DNA of 13,392 bases from the NCBI GenBank assembly GCA_030616465.1, contig JAUWXH010000012.1, positions 1 to 13,392 of the forward strand, written 5' to 3'. The notes beneath the pieces were generated by a model. That model worked only from the letters and a program-made list of their open reading frames with translations, did no database searches and had not been told where the DNA came from. Source of the stretch: Planctomycetota bacterium. Lineage in GTDB: Bacteria; Planctomycetota; Phycisphaerae; UBA1845; Fen-1342. This document shows, piece by piece, positions 1 to 6,970 of the stretch; the first letter of the stretch is position 1; each line of letters begins with the position of its first letter. A program made the translations under genes and the position numbers.

Positions 1-17
1 CTCCGGCGTAACCGCCT

Positions 18-1877
18 CTACCGGATCTCCAAGTCGAACGGCATGAAGCAGCCGACGTGCTCGCGGTGGAGCATGACGGCGTTGCGCAGCCCGTTCATGA
101 TCTGGCGCAGCTTCTCGGGGGCCAGGCCGCGGAGCAGCGGCAACGCAGCCTTCGTCAACGGATCGCTCACCAGCGGCCGCGACAGCCGGATCTCCCATTC
201 GTCCTCGGTCTCCTGGTCGAGCAGCGCCTCGAGAATCTTCTCGAAGAACTCCTTCCGCTCCGGCAACGTGTAGATCTCGTACTCGGCCAGATCCACCTTT
301 TCAGCCGCGAACTTGACGGCATCGGACAGCCCGCCGAGCTTGTCGATCAGCCCGTGCTCGAGCGCTTGTTTGCCGGTGTAGACGCGCCCGCCGGCGAGTT
401 GCTCCAGGTCGCCTTTGATCCGGTCGCCGCGCGACTCCATCACCCGGGCCTTGAACTGCTCATAGACCGAGTTGATGTACTCGGTCATCCAGGCGCGCTC
501 GTCGTCGTTCCAGGGGCGGTTCATGCTCCCTAGGCCGGCGTGTTTGCCGCGGTCGAACTCGGTCGTGGTGATTCCGAGTTTTTCCTCCATCAGGCCTTTC
601 CAGACGAACTTGCCGCCGACGACGCCGATCGAGCCGGTGATGGTCGTCTCTTCGGCAAAGATGGTGTCGCCGGGGATGGCGACGTAGTAGCCGCCGCTGC
701 CGGCCACGCCGCCCATGCTGACGATCAGGGGCTTCTCCTTGCCGCAGCGGGTGGCGGCTTCCCAGATGATGTCACTGGCCAGGGCGGATCCGCCGGGCGA
801 GTCCACCCGCACGACGACCGCCTTGATGCTTTCGTCCTGGCGGGCCTGCTCGAACGCGGCGCGCAGGGTGGTACTGCCGGCCGTGCTGCCGCCGAAGAGG
901 AAGCTCGGCTCACTCTTACCGACCATGATCAGGCCTTCGATGTAGATCAGCCCGATGCCCGGCTTGGGGGGCGCCGAGACCTCTTCCGTGAAGCTGCGGA
1001 AGAGGTCCATGATTTTCATGAACGGCTCAAACGGGTTCGACCCGTCGCCGAAGTCGAGGTCCAGCTTTTTCTTCTCGCCGTACTTCTTGATGACTTCGAC
1101 GTCCTTGCCGAACTGCTTGTGGATCATCTGCTTGAACTCGGGGAACGAGCCGACCGCGTCAACCAGCTTGTGCTCCAAAGCCTGCTCCGAATCGAGCGGG
1201 GCGGCGTCGATCGCCGCCTTCACCTGCTCGGCCGACAGGCCACGCCCCTCCGCCAGCAACTGCACGAACCGCTCGAAAATCCCGTCCAGCAGCCAGTTGA
1301 TCTGCTCGGCGGCCTCCTTGCTCGGCTCAGTGCGGGTGAAGGGCTCGAGCGCACTCTTGTAAGCGCCGCAGTGCATCATGTCGGCCTCGACGCCGATCTT
1401 GTCCAGCAAGCCCTTGAAGAACGTGGCCTCGGCGTGCAGGCCGACCGTGCCCAGCACGCTGTGCTCGGCCAGGGTGATGTGATCGGCGGCGGCGGCCAGG
1501 GCGTAGCTCGCGTTCCCAGCCCAGTCCATGTAGCAATAGACCTTCTTGCCGCTGTCGCGGAACGCCTGCAACGCCCGCGTCAGCTCCTCGACCTGGGCAA
1601 GGCCCACCGCCGGCTGCTCCACGATCATGATGACCCCGTCCACGTCCTGGTCAGCGGCGGCCCGCTCGATCATGCTGATCCAATCACGAAGCGTCTTGAG
1701 CTTCGGCTGTCCGAACAGGACGGCAAGATCCATCTCATCTGTGGGAGCCTCGAGGACCGGGCCGTCAAAACGCAGCCGCAGGACATGTTTCTGTGCGAAC
1801 GCCACCTGCGGCAATATCATCGTCACGCCGACGATCAGAACTGCCCCGTACACGTACTTTCGAAGCGTCTTGCTCAT
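18..1877 (-). CDS. sppA: Signal peptide peptidase SppA, 67K type (peptidase family S49)
   Basis: This 619-residue protein is a membrane-associated serine protease expected to degrade signal peptides left after protein export. Its length matches the long two-domain SppA form (E. coli SppA is about 618 residues). Residues 1-28 form a signal peptide or anchor with a basic start (MSKTLRKY), a hydrophobic core and an AFA end. Two S49 domains follow. The first carries K174 in the motif GAYKSALEPF, which corresponds to the catalytic lysine. The second carries VDSPGGSA (about 358-365) and the nucleophile S394 in GGVAGSGGYY. Both members of the Ser/Lys dyad are therefore present. I chose the ATG at 1877 because a perfect AAAGGAGG lies 8 nt upstream and the signal sequence begins there. 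The frame stays open to an ATG at 1964, but that extension has no signal-like character. The gene stands alone on its strand, with a long hairpin-bearing upstream region. I am sure of the family; the substrates are inferred. Confidence 0.95.
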   Translation of the reverse strand: MSKTLRKYVYGAVLIVGVTMILPQVAFAQKHVLRLRFDGPVLEAPTDEMDLAVLFGQPKLKTLRDWISMIERAAADQDVDGVIMIVEQPAVGLAQVEELTRALQAFRDSGKKVYCYMDWAGNASYALAAAADHITLAEHSVLGTVGLHAEATFFKGLLDKIGVEADMMHCGAYKSALEPFTRTEPSKEAAEQINWLLDGIFERFVQLLAEGRGLSAEQVKAAIDAAPLDSEQALEHKLVDAVGSFPEFKQMIHKQFGKDVEVIKKYGEKKKLDLDFGDGSNPFEPFMKIMDLFRSFTEEVSAPPKPGIGLIYIEGLIMVGKSEPSFLFGGSTAGSTTLRAAFEQARQDESIKAVVVRVDSPGGSALASDIIWEAATRCGKEKPLIVSMGGVAGSGGYYVAIPGDTIFAEETTITGSIGVVGGKFVWKGLMEEKLGITTTEFDRGKHAGLGSMNRPWNDDERAWMTEYINSVYEQFKARVMESRGDRIKGDLEQLAGGRVYTGKQALEHGLIDKLGGLSDAVKFAAEKVDLAEYEIYTLPERKEFFEKILEALLDQETEDEWEIRLSRPLVSDPLTKAALPLLRGLAPEKLRQIMNGLRNAVMLHREHVGCFMPFDLEIR

Positions 1878-1885
1878 GAGTGCAG

Positions 1886-1893
1886 CCTCCTTT
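1886..1893 (-). promoter_or_regulatory. Shine-Dalgarno of sppA
   Basis: On the minus strand this reads AAAGGAGG, an almost full anti-16S match, 8 nt before the ATG at 1877. It settles the start in favour of 1877 over the in-frame ATGs at 1964 and 1961. Confidence 0.8.
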
Positions 1894-1967
1894 GAGAGAG
1901 TAATGGTTGGTGTAGTCACTGCGATCCTCGGTAGATTCTTGAGGCGCCTAACCGAACCCATCATGAA

Positions 1968-2019
1968 GAGCCGCTGGCTTCAGCCTGCGCGGCGCCGCGC
2001 GGACTGAAGTCCGCGGCTC
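1968..2019. repeat. REP-like compound palindrome upstream of sppA
   Basis: Arms 1968-1983 and 2004-2019 pair at 14 of 16 positions. Inside them lie smaller perfect palindromes: GCGCGGCGCCGCGC at 1987-2000, and CGCGGACT-GA-AGTCCGCG at 1998-2015. The left arm also holds GGCT-TC-AGCC. The element can therefore fold as one long stem or as two tandem hairpins. It would lie in the 5' leader of sppA if the promoter proposed near 2096 is used. Its symmetry and extragenic position resemble bacterial REP-type dispersed repeats. That it is dispersed in this genome is an inference, because only one copy is visible here. Confidence 0.6.
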
Positions 2020-2095
2020 CTCGCCTTTTGCTAGGCACTCTTAACCTTTCTCCGTTCATCGATGCGTATGCTAACCGGTTCCTGCCGGATGCGCC

Positions 2096-2127
2096 ATTAT
2101 AGATGCGGGCCTCGTTTCGAACGGCAA
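2096..2127 (-). promoter_or_regulatory. Candidate promoter for sppA
   Basis: On the minus strand there is a perfect TATAAT (2101-2096), which stands out in very GC-rich DNA. The best -35 candidate is TTGCCG (2127-2122), but the spacer is 20 bp, longer than ideal. No good hexamer sits at 17 bp. Transcription from here would give sppA a leader of a little over 200 nt containing the 1968-2019 palindrome. Confidence 0.35.
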
Positions 2128-2155
2128 CCGCCCGCGCACAAGCTCCCCTGTCTCT

Positions 2156-2171
2156 CCATGCGCCAACCGAC
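2156..2171 (+). repeat. 16-bp imperfect direct repeat, left copy
   Basis: The sequence here matches 2592-2607 at 15 of 16 bases, including a perfect 12-mer GCGCCAACCGAC (2160-2171 and 2596-2607). The copies bracket the hairpin cluster, starting 436 bp apart. They could be a duplication footprint or a chance match in GC-rich DNA. Confidence 0.45.
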
Positions 2172-2403
2172 CGCCGGGCGCCTCATGCCCGGCTGCGTTA
2201 AATTCGGCCGGCGGACGCCGATATTCCCGCCACCCGGATCAGAACCCCACGCGCGAGCGCAGGGCCTCCTGAGCGCCGCCGTTCCGCCCCGTGGCGGATG
2301 TAGCGTCTGCCCCCCGCCAGAGCCGCCGCGCACCCCGTACCCTGTGCCAGCGGGTGCATGACGGTTTCGGCGGAGGTCCCAGCCCCGCGAGGGGCGCTAG
2401 TCA

Positions 2404-2427
2404 GTAGCCGGGGGCGTCAGCCCCCGG
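2404..2427 (+). repeat. 24-bp palindromic repeat, copy 1
   Basis: The unit starts GTAGCC and contains CCGGGGGC-GTCA-GCCCCCGG, an 8-bp perfect stem with a 4-base loop. It matches the reverse complement of 2519-2542 at 23 of 24 positions, the only difference being one loop base. It is non-coding and lies between divergent genes. Confidence 0.75.
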
Positions 2428-2518
2428 AAAACAGCGTCGCGGACGCCAAAGCCCCGAAGGGCCGAAAGACGCCCTACTGTCGCCCCGCTGGGACTCGGGG
2501 AAACGCGTCACCCTCACC

Positions 2519-2542
2519 CCGGGGGCTCACGCCCCCGGCTAC
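2519..2542 (-). repeat. 24-bp palindromic repeat, copy 2 (inverted)
   Basis: This is the inverted copy of the element at 2404-2427. Read on the minus strand it begins GTAGCC and carries the same CCGGGGGC/GCCCCCGG stem. The two copies face each other across 91 bp that hold two further hairpins, like the paired inverted arrangement of REP/BIME-type elements. Confidence 0.75.
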
Positions 2543-2591
2543 CAACTGCCGCCCGTACCGGGCTGAACACCGCCACCGAGAGTGTCAGGCG

Positions 2592-2607
2592 CCCTGCGCC
2601 AACCGAC
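2592..2607 (+). repeat. 16-bp imperfect direct repeat, right copy
   Basis: Right partner of 2156-2171, 15 of 16 identical and in the same orientation. It lies directly upstream of the candidate promoter at 2615-2643. Confidence 0.45.
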
Positions 2608-2614
2608 TTTGCCG

Positions 2615-2643
2615 TTGAGTTTGGCGCGGCCCCCTGGTATCCT
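2615..2643 (+). promoter_or_regulatory. Candidate sigma-70-type promoter for the beta-helix gene
   Basis: TTGAGT (2615-2620) and TATCCT (2638-2643) are separated by exactly 17 bp. A TG precedes the -10 by one base (2635-2636), giving an extended -10. Each hexamer matches consensus at 4 of 6. The predicted transcript would have a leader of about 100 nt before the ATG at 2754. Confidence 0.4.
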
Positions 2644-2703
2644 ACAAGTTGCACATCCGCTCGGCGTCGCCAATCGGCGTCGAACGCGAAGGAAGCGATG
2701 TAG

Positions 2704-2722
2704 GGTGCGTCCTTGACGCACC
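2704..2722. repeat. Short perfect palindrome GGTGCGTC-CTT-GACGCACC
   Basis: An 8-bp perfect stem with a 3-base loop sits in the leader of the beta-helix gene, ending 17 nt before its Shine-Dalgarno. Palindromes of this GGTGCGTC/GACGCACC type recur outside genes in various bacteria, so it may be a dispersed element. It could equally be a leader hairpin affecting translation. It has no run of T after it, so it is not a classical terminator. Confidence 0.5.
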
Positions 2723-2739
2723 AATCTGCTCGGCAAGAG

Positions 2740-2745
2740 AGGAGG
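2740..2745 (+). promoter_or_regulatory. Shine-Dalgarno of the beta-helix gene
   Basis: AGGAGG lies 8 nt before the ATG at 2754. It fixes the start at the signal peptide rather than at the in-frame ATG at 2649. Confidence 0.8.
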
Positions 2746-2753
2746 AGCACCAC

Positions 2754-4286
2754 ATGTTCACGCACATCCAAACTCGTAGGCCCGTGCTGCTGGCCGCGGC
2801 GTTTGTCGCGCTCGGATTGATGGCAGCAACCGCCAACGCCGACACGATCTACGTCTGCTGGGACGGCAGCGGGGATTATCTGACCATCCAGGAAGGCATC
2901 GACGCGGCCTCCGATGGCGACGAGGTGGTCGTCTGCGACGGCACCTACACCGGTCCTGGGAACAAGGACCTAGACTTTCACGGCAAGGCCATCACGGTCC
3001 GCTCAGGCAACGGACCGGACAACTGCATCATCGACTGCGAAAACGACGGCCGTGGGTTCGACTTCCACAGCGGCGAGACTCCCGACGCGATCGTGGATGG
3101 GTTTACGATCCGGAATGGATACGTGACCGTGGATGGCCCCGGCTCCAACCTCGGTGGTGCTGTCTGCTGTCGCGAAAGCGACCCCACCATCATAAACTGC
3201 GTGATCACGGATAACACCGCCTCAGGCGGAGGGGCCCTCGGTGGTGGCGTGTACTGTTTTGCCAGCAGCCCGACGATTGTCGATTGCACTATTGTGTGGA
3301 ACAGCGCCGGCAATTGGGGTGGTGGTATCTACTTGAACGGCTGCAACCTGGCAATTGTCGGCTGCGTAATCGCGGGAAACACAGCGCTCCGGGGCGGCGG
3401 TGTCGGCTGTTGGGACAGCGGTACAACGGTCCTCAACTGCACGATCGCCGGGAACCTGGCGACCCAGTCAAGTTACGCGAACCACGAAGGTGGCGGCGGC
3501 ATTTGGGTCAAAGACAACAGTATCCTCACGATCGCAAACTGTGCCATCGTCCAGAACACCACGTATTCGAAGGGCGGGGGAATATGCTGCTTGTGGAATC
3601 ATGCGGGGGAATTGACGGTCGCCAACTGCACCGTCAGCGGGAACACTGCGTACGATTACAATGGCGACGGTGACGCCGGTGGAGGAGTTCGCTGCAGCCA
3701 TGCCGTGATCACCAACTGCATCATGTGGCATGACTGGCCTCAGGAAATCTTCACACCTTACCCCGACTTGGTCGCGGTAACTTACAGCGACATTGAGCGC
3801 GGTTGGCTGGGTGCCGGGAACATCGGCGTCGATCCGCTGTTCGTCGATCCCGATGGCCCTGACCAGAATCCTGCCACGTGGTGGGACAACGACTATCACC
3901 TGTCAGCCGGCTCGCCCTGCATCGACGCGGGCTGCAATGGAGGCGTCCCGCGTGACTCCGGCGACCTCGACAACGACGGCGACATGGACGAGATCACGCC
4001 GCTCGATTTGGACGGCGAAGGACGCTTCTTTGACGATCCAGAGACGCCGGACACCGGCTGCGGCTTCGTTCCGATTGTCGACATGGGTGCCTACGAGTTC
4101 GGCGACGCCGGCCCGCAGCCTTGCCCCGGCGACATGGACGGTGACCGGGACGTGGATCACTCCGACCTCGGCATCCTACTATCGCTTTGGGGAGCAACGG
4201 ACGAATGCGACCTGGACTGCGACGGTGATATCGATCAGGGTGATCTCGGCATCCTGCTGGCCCACTGGGGCGAGGGGTGTCCGTAG
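2754..4286 (+). CDS. Secreted right-handed beta-helix protein with C-terminal dockerin-like repeats
   Basis: The protein has 510 residues. Residues 1-29 are a clear signal peptide (RR, long Ala/Leu core, ANA before D30). Residues 43-53 (YLTIQEGIDAA) open a parallel beta-helix of the pectate-lyase-like fold, where short coils each present an Asn/Cys ladder. About 134-325 holds repeated GGG(V/I) turns followed by T(I/V)xxCxIxxN coils, as in polymorphic outer-membrane-type repeats. The helix closes with a typical YHLSAGSPCIDAG segment. Residues 457-510 contain two EF-hand-like units, DMDGDRDVDHSDLGILL and DCDGDIDQGDLGILL, each followed by a Trp-Gly. These are dockerin-type calcium-binding units. 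Such proteins may bind or cleave polysaccharide, but no catalytic residues can be assigned. The fold is secure; the function is unknown. The next gene follows after 97 nt on the same strand and carries the same C-terminal tag. Confidence 0.88.
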   Translation: MFTHIQTRRPVLLAAAFVALGLMAATANADTIYVCWDGSGDYLTIQEGIDAASDGDEVVVCDGTYTGPGNKDLDFHGKAITVRSGNGPDNCIIDCENDGRGFDFHSGETPDAIVDGFTIRNGYVTVDGPGSNLGGAVCCRESDPTIINCVITDNTASGGGALGGGVYCFASSPTIVDCTIVWNSAGNWGGGIYLNGCNLAIVGCVIAGNTALRGGGVGCWDSGTTVLNCTIAGNLATQSSYANHEGGGGIWVKDNSILTIANCAIVQNTTYSKGGGICCLWNHAGELTVANCTVSGNTAYDYNGDGDAGGGVRCSHAVITNCIMWHDWPQEIFTPYPDLVAVTYSDIERGWLGAGNIGVDPLFVDPDGPDQNPATWWDNDYHLSAGSPCIDAGCNGGVPRDSGDLDNDGDMDEITPLDLDGEGRFFDDPETPDTGCGFVPIVDMGAYEFGDAGPQPCPGDMDGDRDVDHSDLGILLSLWGATDECDLDCDGDIDQGDLGILLAHWGEGCP

Positions 4287-4322
4287 CAGTTTCGTAGGGC
4301 AGGTGGGGCGGAGCGCGATCTG

Positions 4323-4336
4323 CCGGCTTCGGCCGG
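4323..4336 (+). other. Small CCGGC-TTCG-GCCGG hairpin between the two exported-protein genes
   Basis: A 5-bp GC stem is closed by a TTCG tetraloop, an unusually stable loop in RNA. It lies in the 97-nt gap and has no T-run, so it is unlikely to be a strong intrinsic terminator. It may instead protect or punctuate the transcript. Confidence 0.35.
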
Positions 4337-4383
4337 ATGAACCGTGATTCTCGCGAAGCGTTGGACATAAAGGAGGAGCGGAA

Positions 4384-6063
4384 ATGAAATCACGAGGCGT
4401 CGTTGTTCAAGCGTTGGGTGTAAGCCTGTTGGCAGGTGTGCTTATTGGAGCTGCGACCGGCAAAGCCCCACCGGATCGGCAATCGCCGCACGATTCTCGG
4501 CACACCTACAGCATTCGCGCGTTACAGGGCGAGTCTGACGGCTGGGCTTATCGGGCGGGCGGACCAATGGGTCGCGGCACACCCGACCCTCGGCGCGGGC
4601 TCGTCGAGGAGTGGTTCTACGACACCGCCGCCCCGTGTCTGTCGGCCGTGCGGATCGCGGACGTGGATGGCAACGGAGTCAAGGACATCGTCGTCAGCAC
4701 CTACGATCCGGTTAATCCATACAGCGCCGGGCGCGTATATGTGATCGACATCAACGGCAACAATCTGCCTGGCTGGCCGGTCACGACCGTCGGCCCCATC
4801 CCAGCCAGCCCCGCCATCGCCGACATTGACAACGACGGCGACATGGAGGTGATCGTGGGCAGTTGGTCCCGGGCCTATGTGTGGAACCACGATGGCACGG
4901 ACTACCCCGGCTGGCCGAAGTACACAGGATCGTACAATTCGCCGACCGTTGCCGACGTTGATGACGACGGTGACCTGGAGATCATCTACACCACGACGAG
5001 CAAGAGGCTCTATGTTTGGCACCACGACGGCTCGACGCTGCCGGGGTGGCCCTACGTCGCGCCCGAACTGGTGGGGTCTGCCGCTGTTGCGGATGTTGAC
5101 GGCGACGGGGTCCTCGAGATCGCGGCCGGCACCTACGAAGGGCCGGTGGGGCCTGATCCGTTCGAGGTTTACGTTTGGGAGATTGACGGCTCCGTGGTTC
5201 CCGGGTTTCCGGTCTCCACCTCCGGCGTGGTCAAGGCCGCCGTGGCGCTAGGAGATATCGACGCCGATGGTGAGGTAGAGATTGTCGCCACCGCCTACCA
5301 CACCTCCAATAATGACTACCTCTATGTCTGGGACGCACAAGGCAACCTCGAAGCCGGCTGGCCCGTGCGGGCCACGTACATCCGGCTGTCGTCGCCCGCG
5401 CTGGGCGATCTCGACGGCGACGGGGATTTGGAGATCGTCATCGGCGGGCTGTACCCCACCGATTTCATCGAAGAACTGTCTGCGTTCCACCATGACGGGA
5501 GTGCCGTAGCCGGTTGGCCGGTCATTCTGGAGCATTCCGGTTCCGCCGGGAACATCAACTCCTCGCCTGTCATCGCGGATATTGACGGGAACACGGACCA
5601 GGTGGAGGCTGTCGTCAAGGTCTCCAACTACTTCTTCGCGGTGCATGCCGACGGGACGCTCGTGGATGGGTTCCCCTACTATCTTTCGGACGACAATCAC
5701 AGCGGCACGTTCTCGCCCTCGCCGGCGGTGGGCGATCTCGACGACGACGGGGACGTGGAGTACGTGTTCGTCTCCAACCACGGGAAGATCGCGTTCTTCG
5801 ACGAAGACTACAGCTTCTCGGAGGAGTTCGCTTTCTGGCCCATGTTCAAGCACGATCCGCACAACACGGGGTATCTGCCCCCGGCGAGCCAGGAAGGTGA
5901 TTTGAACGGCGACGGTTGCGTCGATCAGGCGGACCTGGGCATCCTGCTGGGCGACTGGGGCTGCACCGGCGGGGACTGCCCGGGCGACGCCGACGGCGAC
6001 GGCGATACGGACCACTCCGACCTTGGGGTCCTGCTAGCCCACTGGGGCGAGGGGTGTCCGTAG
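4384..6063 (+). CDS. Secreted FG-GAP/VCBS-repeat beta-propeller with C-terminal dockerin-like repeats
   Basis: The protein has 559 residues and an N-terminal signal peptide (about 1-27). It reads from an ATG with AAAGGAGG (4369-4376) 7 nt upstream. Eight calcium-loop motifs of the form DxDxDGDxEI begin near residues 93, 147, 191, 237, 291, 342, 399 and 451. They are spaced 44-57 residues apart, and most are followed by a DGxxxPGWP turn. This is the FG-GAP/VCBS blade pattern of integrin-like propellers. The seventh loop (DIDGNTDQVEAV) is degenerate. The propeller ends with FWPMFKHDPHNTGYL, a common closing segment in such proteins. Residues 505-559 form two dockerin-like units ending in AHWGEGCP. 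It is expected to be extracellular and calcium-stabilised, with a binding or structural role rather than an enzymatic one. It may be cotranscribed with the beta-helix gene 97 nt upstream. Fold sure; ligand unknown. Confidence 0.88.
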   Translation: MKSRGVVVQALGVSLLAGVLIGAATGKAPPDRQSPHDSRHTYSIRALQGESDGWAYRAGGPMGRGTPDPRRGLVEEWFYDTAAPCLSAVRIADVDGNGVKDIVVSTYDPVNPYSAGRVYVIDINGNNLPGWPVTTVGPIPASPAIADIDNDGDMEVIVGSWSRAYVWNHDGTDYPGWPKYTGSYNSPTVADVDDDGDLEIIYTTTSKRLYVWHHDGSTLPGWPYVAPELVGSAAVADVDGDGVLEIAAGTYEGPVGPDPFEVYVWEIDGSVVPGFPVSTSGVVKAAVALGDIDADGEVEIVATAYHTSNNDYLYVWDAQGNLEAGWPVRATYIRLSSPALGDLDGDGDLEIVIGGLYPTDFIEELSAFHHDGSAVAGWPVILEHSGSAGNINSSPVIADIDGNTDQVEAVVKVSNYFFAVHADGTLVDGFPYYLSDDNHSGTFSPSPAVGDLDDDGDVEYVFVSNHGKIAFFDEDYSFSEEFAFWPMFKHDPHNTGYLPPASQEGDLNGDGCVDQADLGILLGDWGCTGGDCPGDADGDGDTDHSDLGVLLAHWGEGCP

Positions 6064-6088
6064 ACGTTGAGGCTTGTACGGGCGGTGC

Positions 6089-6112
6089 CCCCGCCACCCC
6101 CTACAGGCGGGG
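6089..6112 (+). terminator. Terminator-like GC hairpin after the propeller gene
   Basis: CCCCGCC (6089-6095) pairs with GGCGGGG (6106-6112) around a 10-nt loop, 26 nt after the stop at 6063. Only a C/T-rich tail follows, not a T-run, so strength is doubtful. An alternative smaller stem, GGCGG/CCGCC (6081-6095), competes with it. Confidence 0.35.
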
Positions 6113-6226
6113 CCCTTCCGTCATGCGCAACACGGGTGGCAGGTCTCGTTCCTCGGCCTGCCCCACTGCGCCGCCCTATTGCGTTTCTCACGCGCACGCT
6201 AGCATGAGCAACCGCCGGAGAGCACA

Positions 6227-6760
6227 ATGTGCGTGTGCCCTTGGTTTTGGAAAGGGAGCAGAAGAGTGCTCAGAAACACGCGGCTCGCCGTGGCGACTCT
6301 CGCCGCTCTGTCGTGTCTGCCGGCAGGCTGCACGCACGGAGCCCGGCCGGCTTCGGCAGATCGCCTGGGCGAACAAGCGCAAACCATCGAGCAGTACTGG
6401 CCGAACGGGAAGCTGCGGCTCCGCAAGCAAGTGCTGAAGACCCCCGGCGGCGCGCTCGTCAACCATGGTGCCTACACGCGCTGGCACGATAACGGCCGGA
6501 AGGAATACGAAGGCGTTTACGTTGACGGCGAGCTCGAGGGGGTCGAGACAACCTGGCACAAGAACGGGCAGAAGTGGATCGAGGCCCACTACGTCGGCGG
6601 CAAGAAGCACGGCCCGCGCTACATCTGGCACGAGACCAGCACAAAGATAAAGGAAGAGCACTACGTCAATGGCAAGCCCCATGGCACTTGGACGGTGTGG
6701 AGCACCAGCGGCAGGATAAGGTCACAGCAGACCTTTGAGGACAACACCGCCAACCCGTGA
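6227..6760 (+). CDS. Exported MORN-like repeat protein, probable lipoprotein (YwqK-like repeats)
   Basis: The protein has 177 residues from the ATG at 6227, which has GGAG 6 nt upstream. A GTG at 6266 with AAGGGAG 7 nt upstream is a real alternative and gives a more canonical signal peptide. A basic-hydrophobic segment ends in LPAGC, a lipobox-like site with Cys35, although the Pro at -3 is atypical. The rest is built of repeats. Three units of exactly 24 residues begin HDNGRKEYEG, HKNGQKWIEA and HETSTKIKEE, each with a Y/V-V-x-G-x-x-x-G core and a final Trp. Partial units flank them (YWPNGKLRLR before, STSGRIRSQQ after). This matches the MORN-variant repeat of proteins often annotated as YwqK-family antitoxins. 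No partner toxin is adjacent, so that label should not be taken literally. Likely anchored in an envelope membrane; role unknown. It is 466 nt from the upstream gene end's hairpin-free side only in part: the gap 6064-6226 holds the hairpin at 6089-6112 and nothing else recognisable. Confidence 0.78.
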   Translation: MCVCPWFWKGSRRVLRNTRLAVATLAALSCLPAGCTHGARPASADRLGEQAQTIEQYWPNGKLRLRKQVLKTPGGALVNHGAYTRWHDNGRKEYEGVYVDGELEGVETTWHKNGQKWIEAHYVGGKKHGPRYIWHETSTKIKEEHYVNGKPHGTWTVWSTSGRIRSQQTFEDNTANP

Positions 6761-6970
6761 ACCGCCGGAGCACCCACCCCGCGCCCGGGTCCGCATCAGT
6801 CCGGCGGGTAGCGGAGCCAATCCCCGTTGAGAAAAGGGTGGGTCATCGTTGCAGGATAGCCCGCCAAGGCGTCGCTACTTCGTGATGAAAGCGGGCGGTG
6901 CCTACCTCTGTAGCGCCGCCCCGTCGAATGAATCCACGACGCAAGCGCTGCTATCGCGGCCGGACTGCTG

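Larger units (their letters stand above)
2128..2614. other. Non-coding stretch rich in perfect GC hairpins
   Basis: No gene is convincing here; open frames of 60-100 codons have no start signals and look like low-complexity GC noise. Perfect or near-perfect hairpins occur repeatedly: 2173-2179/2187-2193 (GCCGGGC, 7 bp), 2284-2288/2293-2297, 2382-2386/2391-2395, 2404-2427, 2451-2454/2459-2462, 2483-2487/2496-2500 and 2519-2542. Several have 4-base loops such as CCGT, GCGA and CGAA. The density suggests accumulated small palindromic repeats rather than one regulatory RNA. An unrecognised structured RNA cannot be excluded. Confidence 0.6.

Noticed and set aside
540..1895. A 451-codon open frame on the plus strand opposite sppA
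   Set aside because: It is the antisense shadow of a clearly real gene in GC-rich DNA. It has no recognisable domain and no Shine-Dalgarno, and its composition is that of complementary codons.
2062..2361. A 99-codon plus-strand open frame in the intergenic region
   Set aside because: It is rich in Pro/Arg/Cys with no start signal, and it runs through several palindromes. It looks like GC-rich noise.
2382..2542. CRISPR array
   Set aside because: The repeats are only two inverted copies of a palindrome with unrelated hairpins between them. There is no regular direct repeat-spacer pattern and no cas gene.
2358..2771. Small open frames on both strands across the hairpin cluster
   Set aside because: They span repeat elements and have no ribosome-binding site or family resemblance.
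5248..6015. A 255-codon minus-strand frame opposite the propeller gene
   Set aside because: It is the complement of the Asp/Gly-rich repeats, which reads as Val/Ile/Arg-rich nonsense; the plus-strand protein is clearly real.
6140..6165. A possible sigma-54 promoter (TGGCAG...) upstream of the MORN-like gene
   Set aside because: The -12 GC does not fall at the required distance from the -24 GG; no site in the non-coding regions passed this test.
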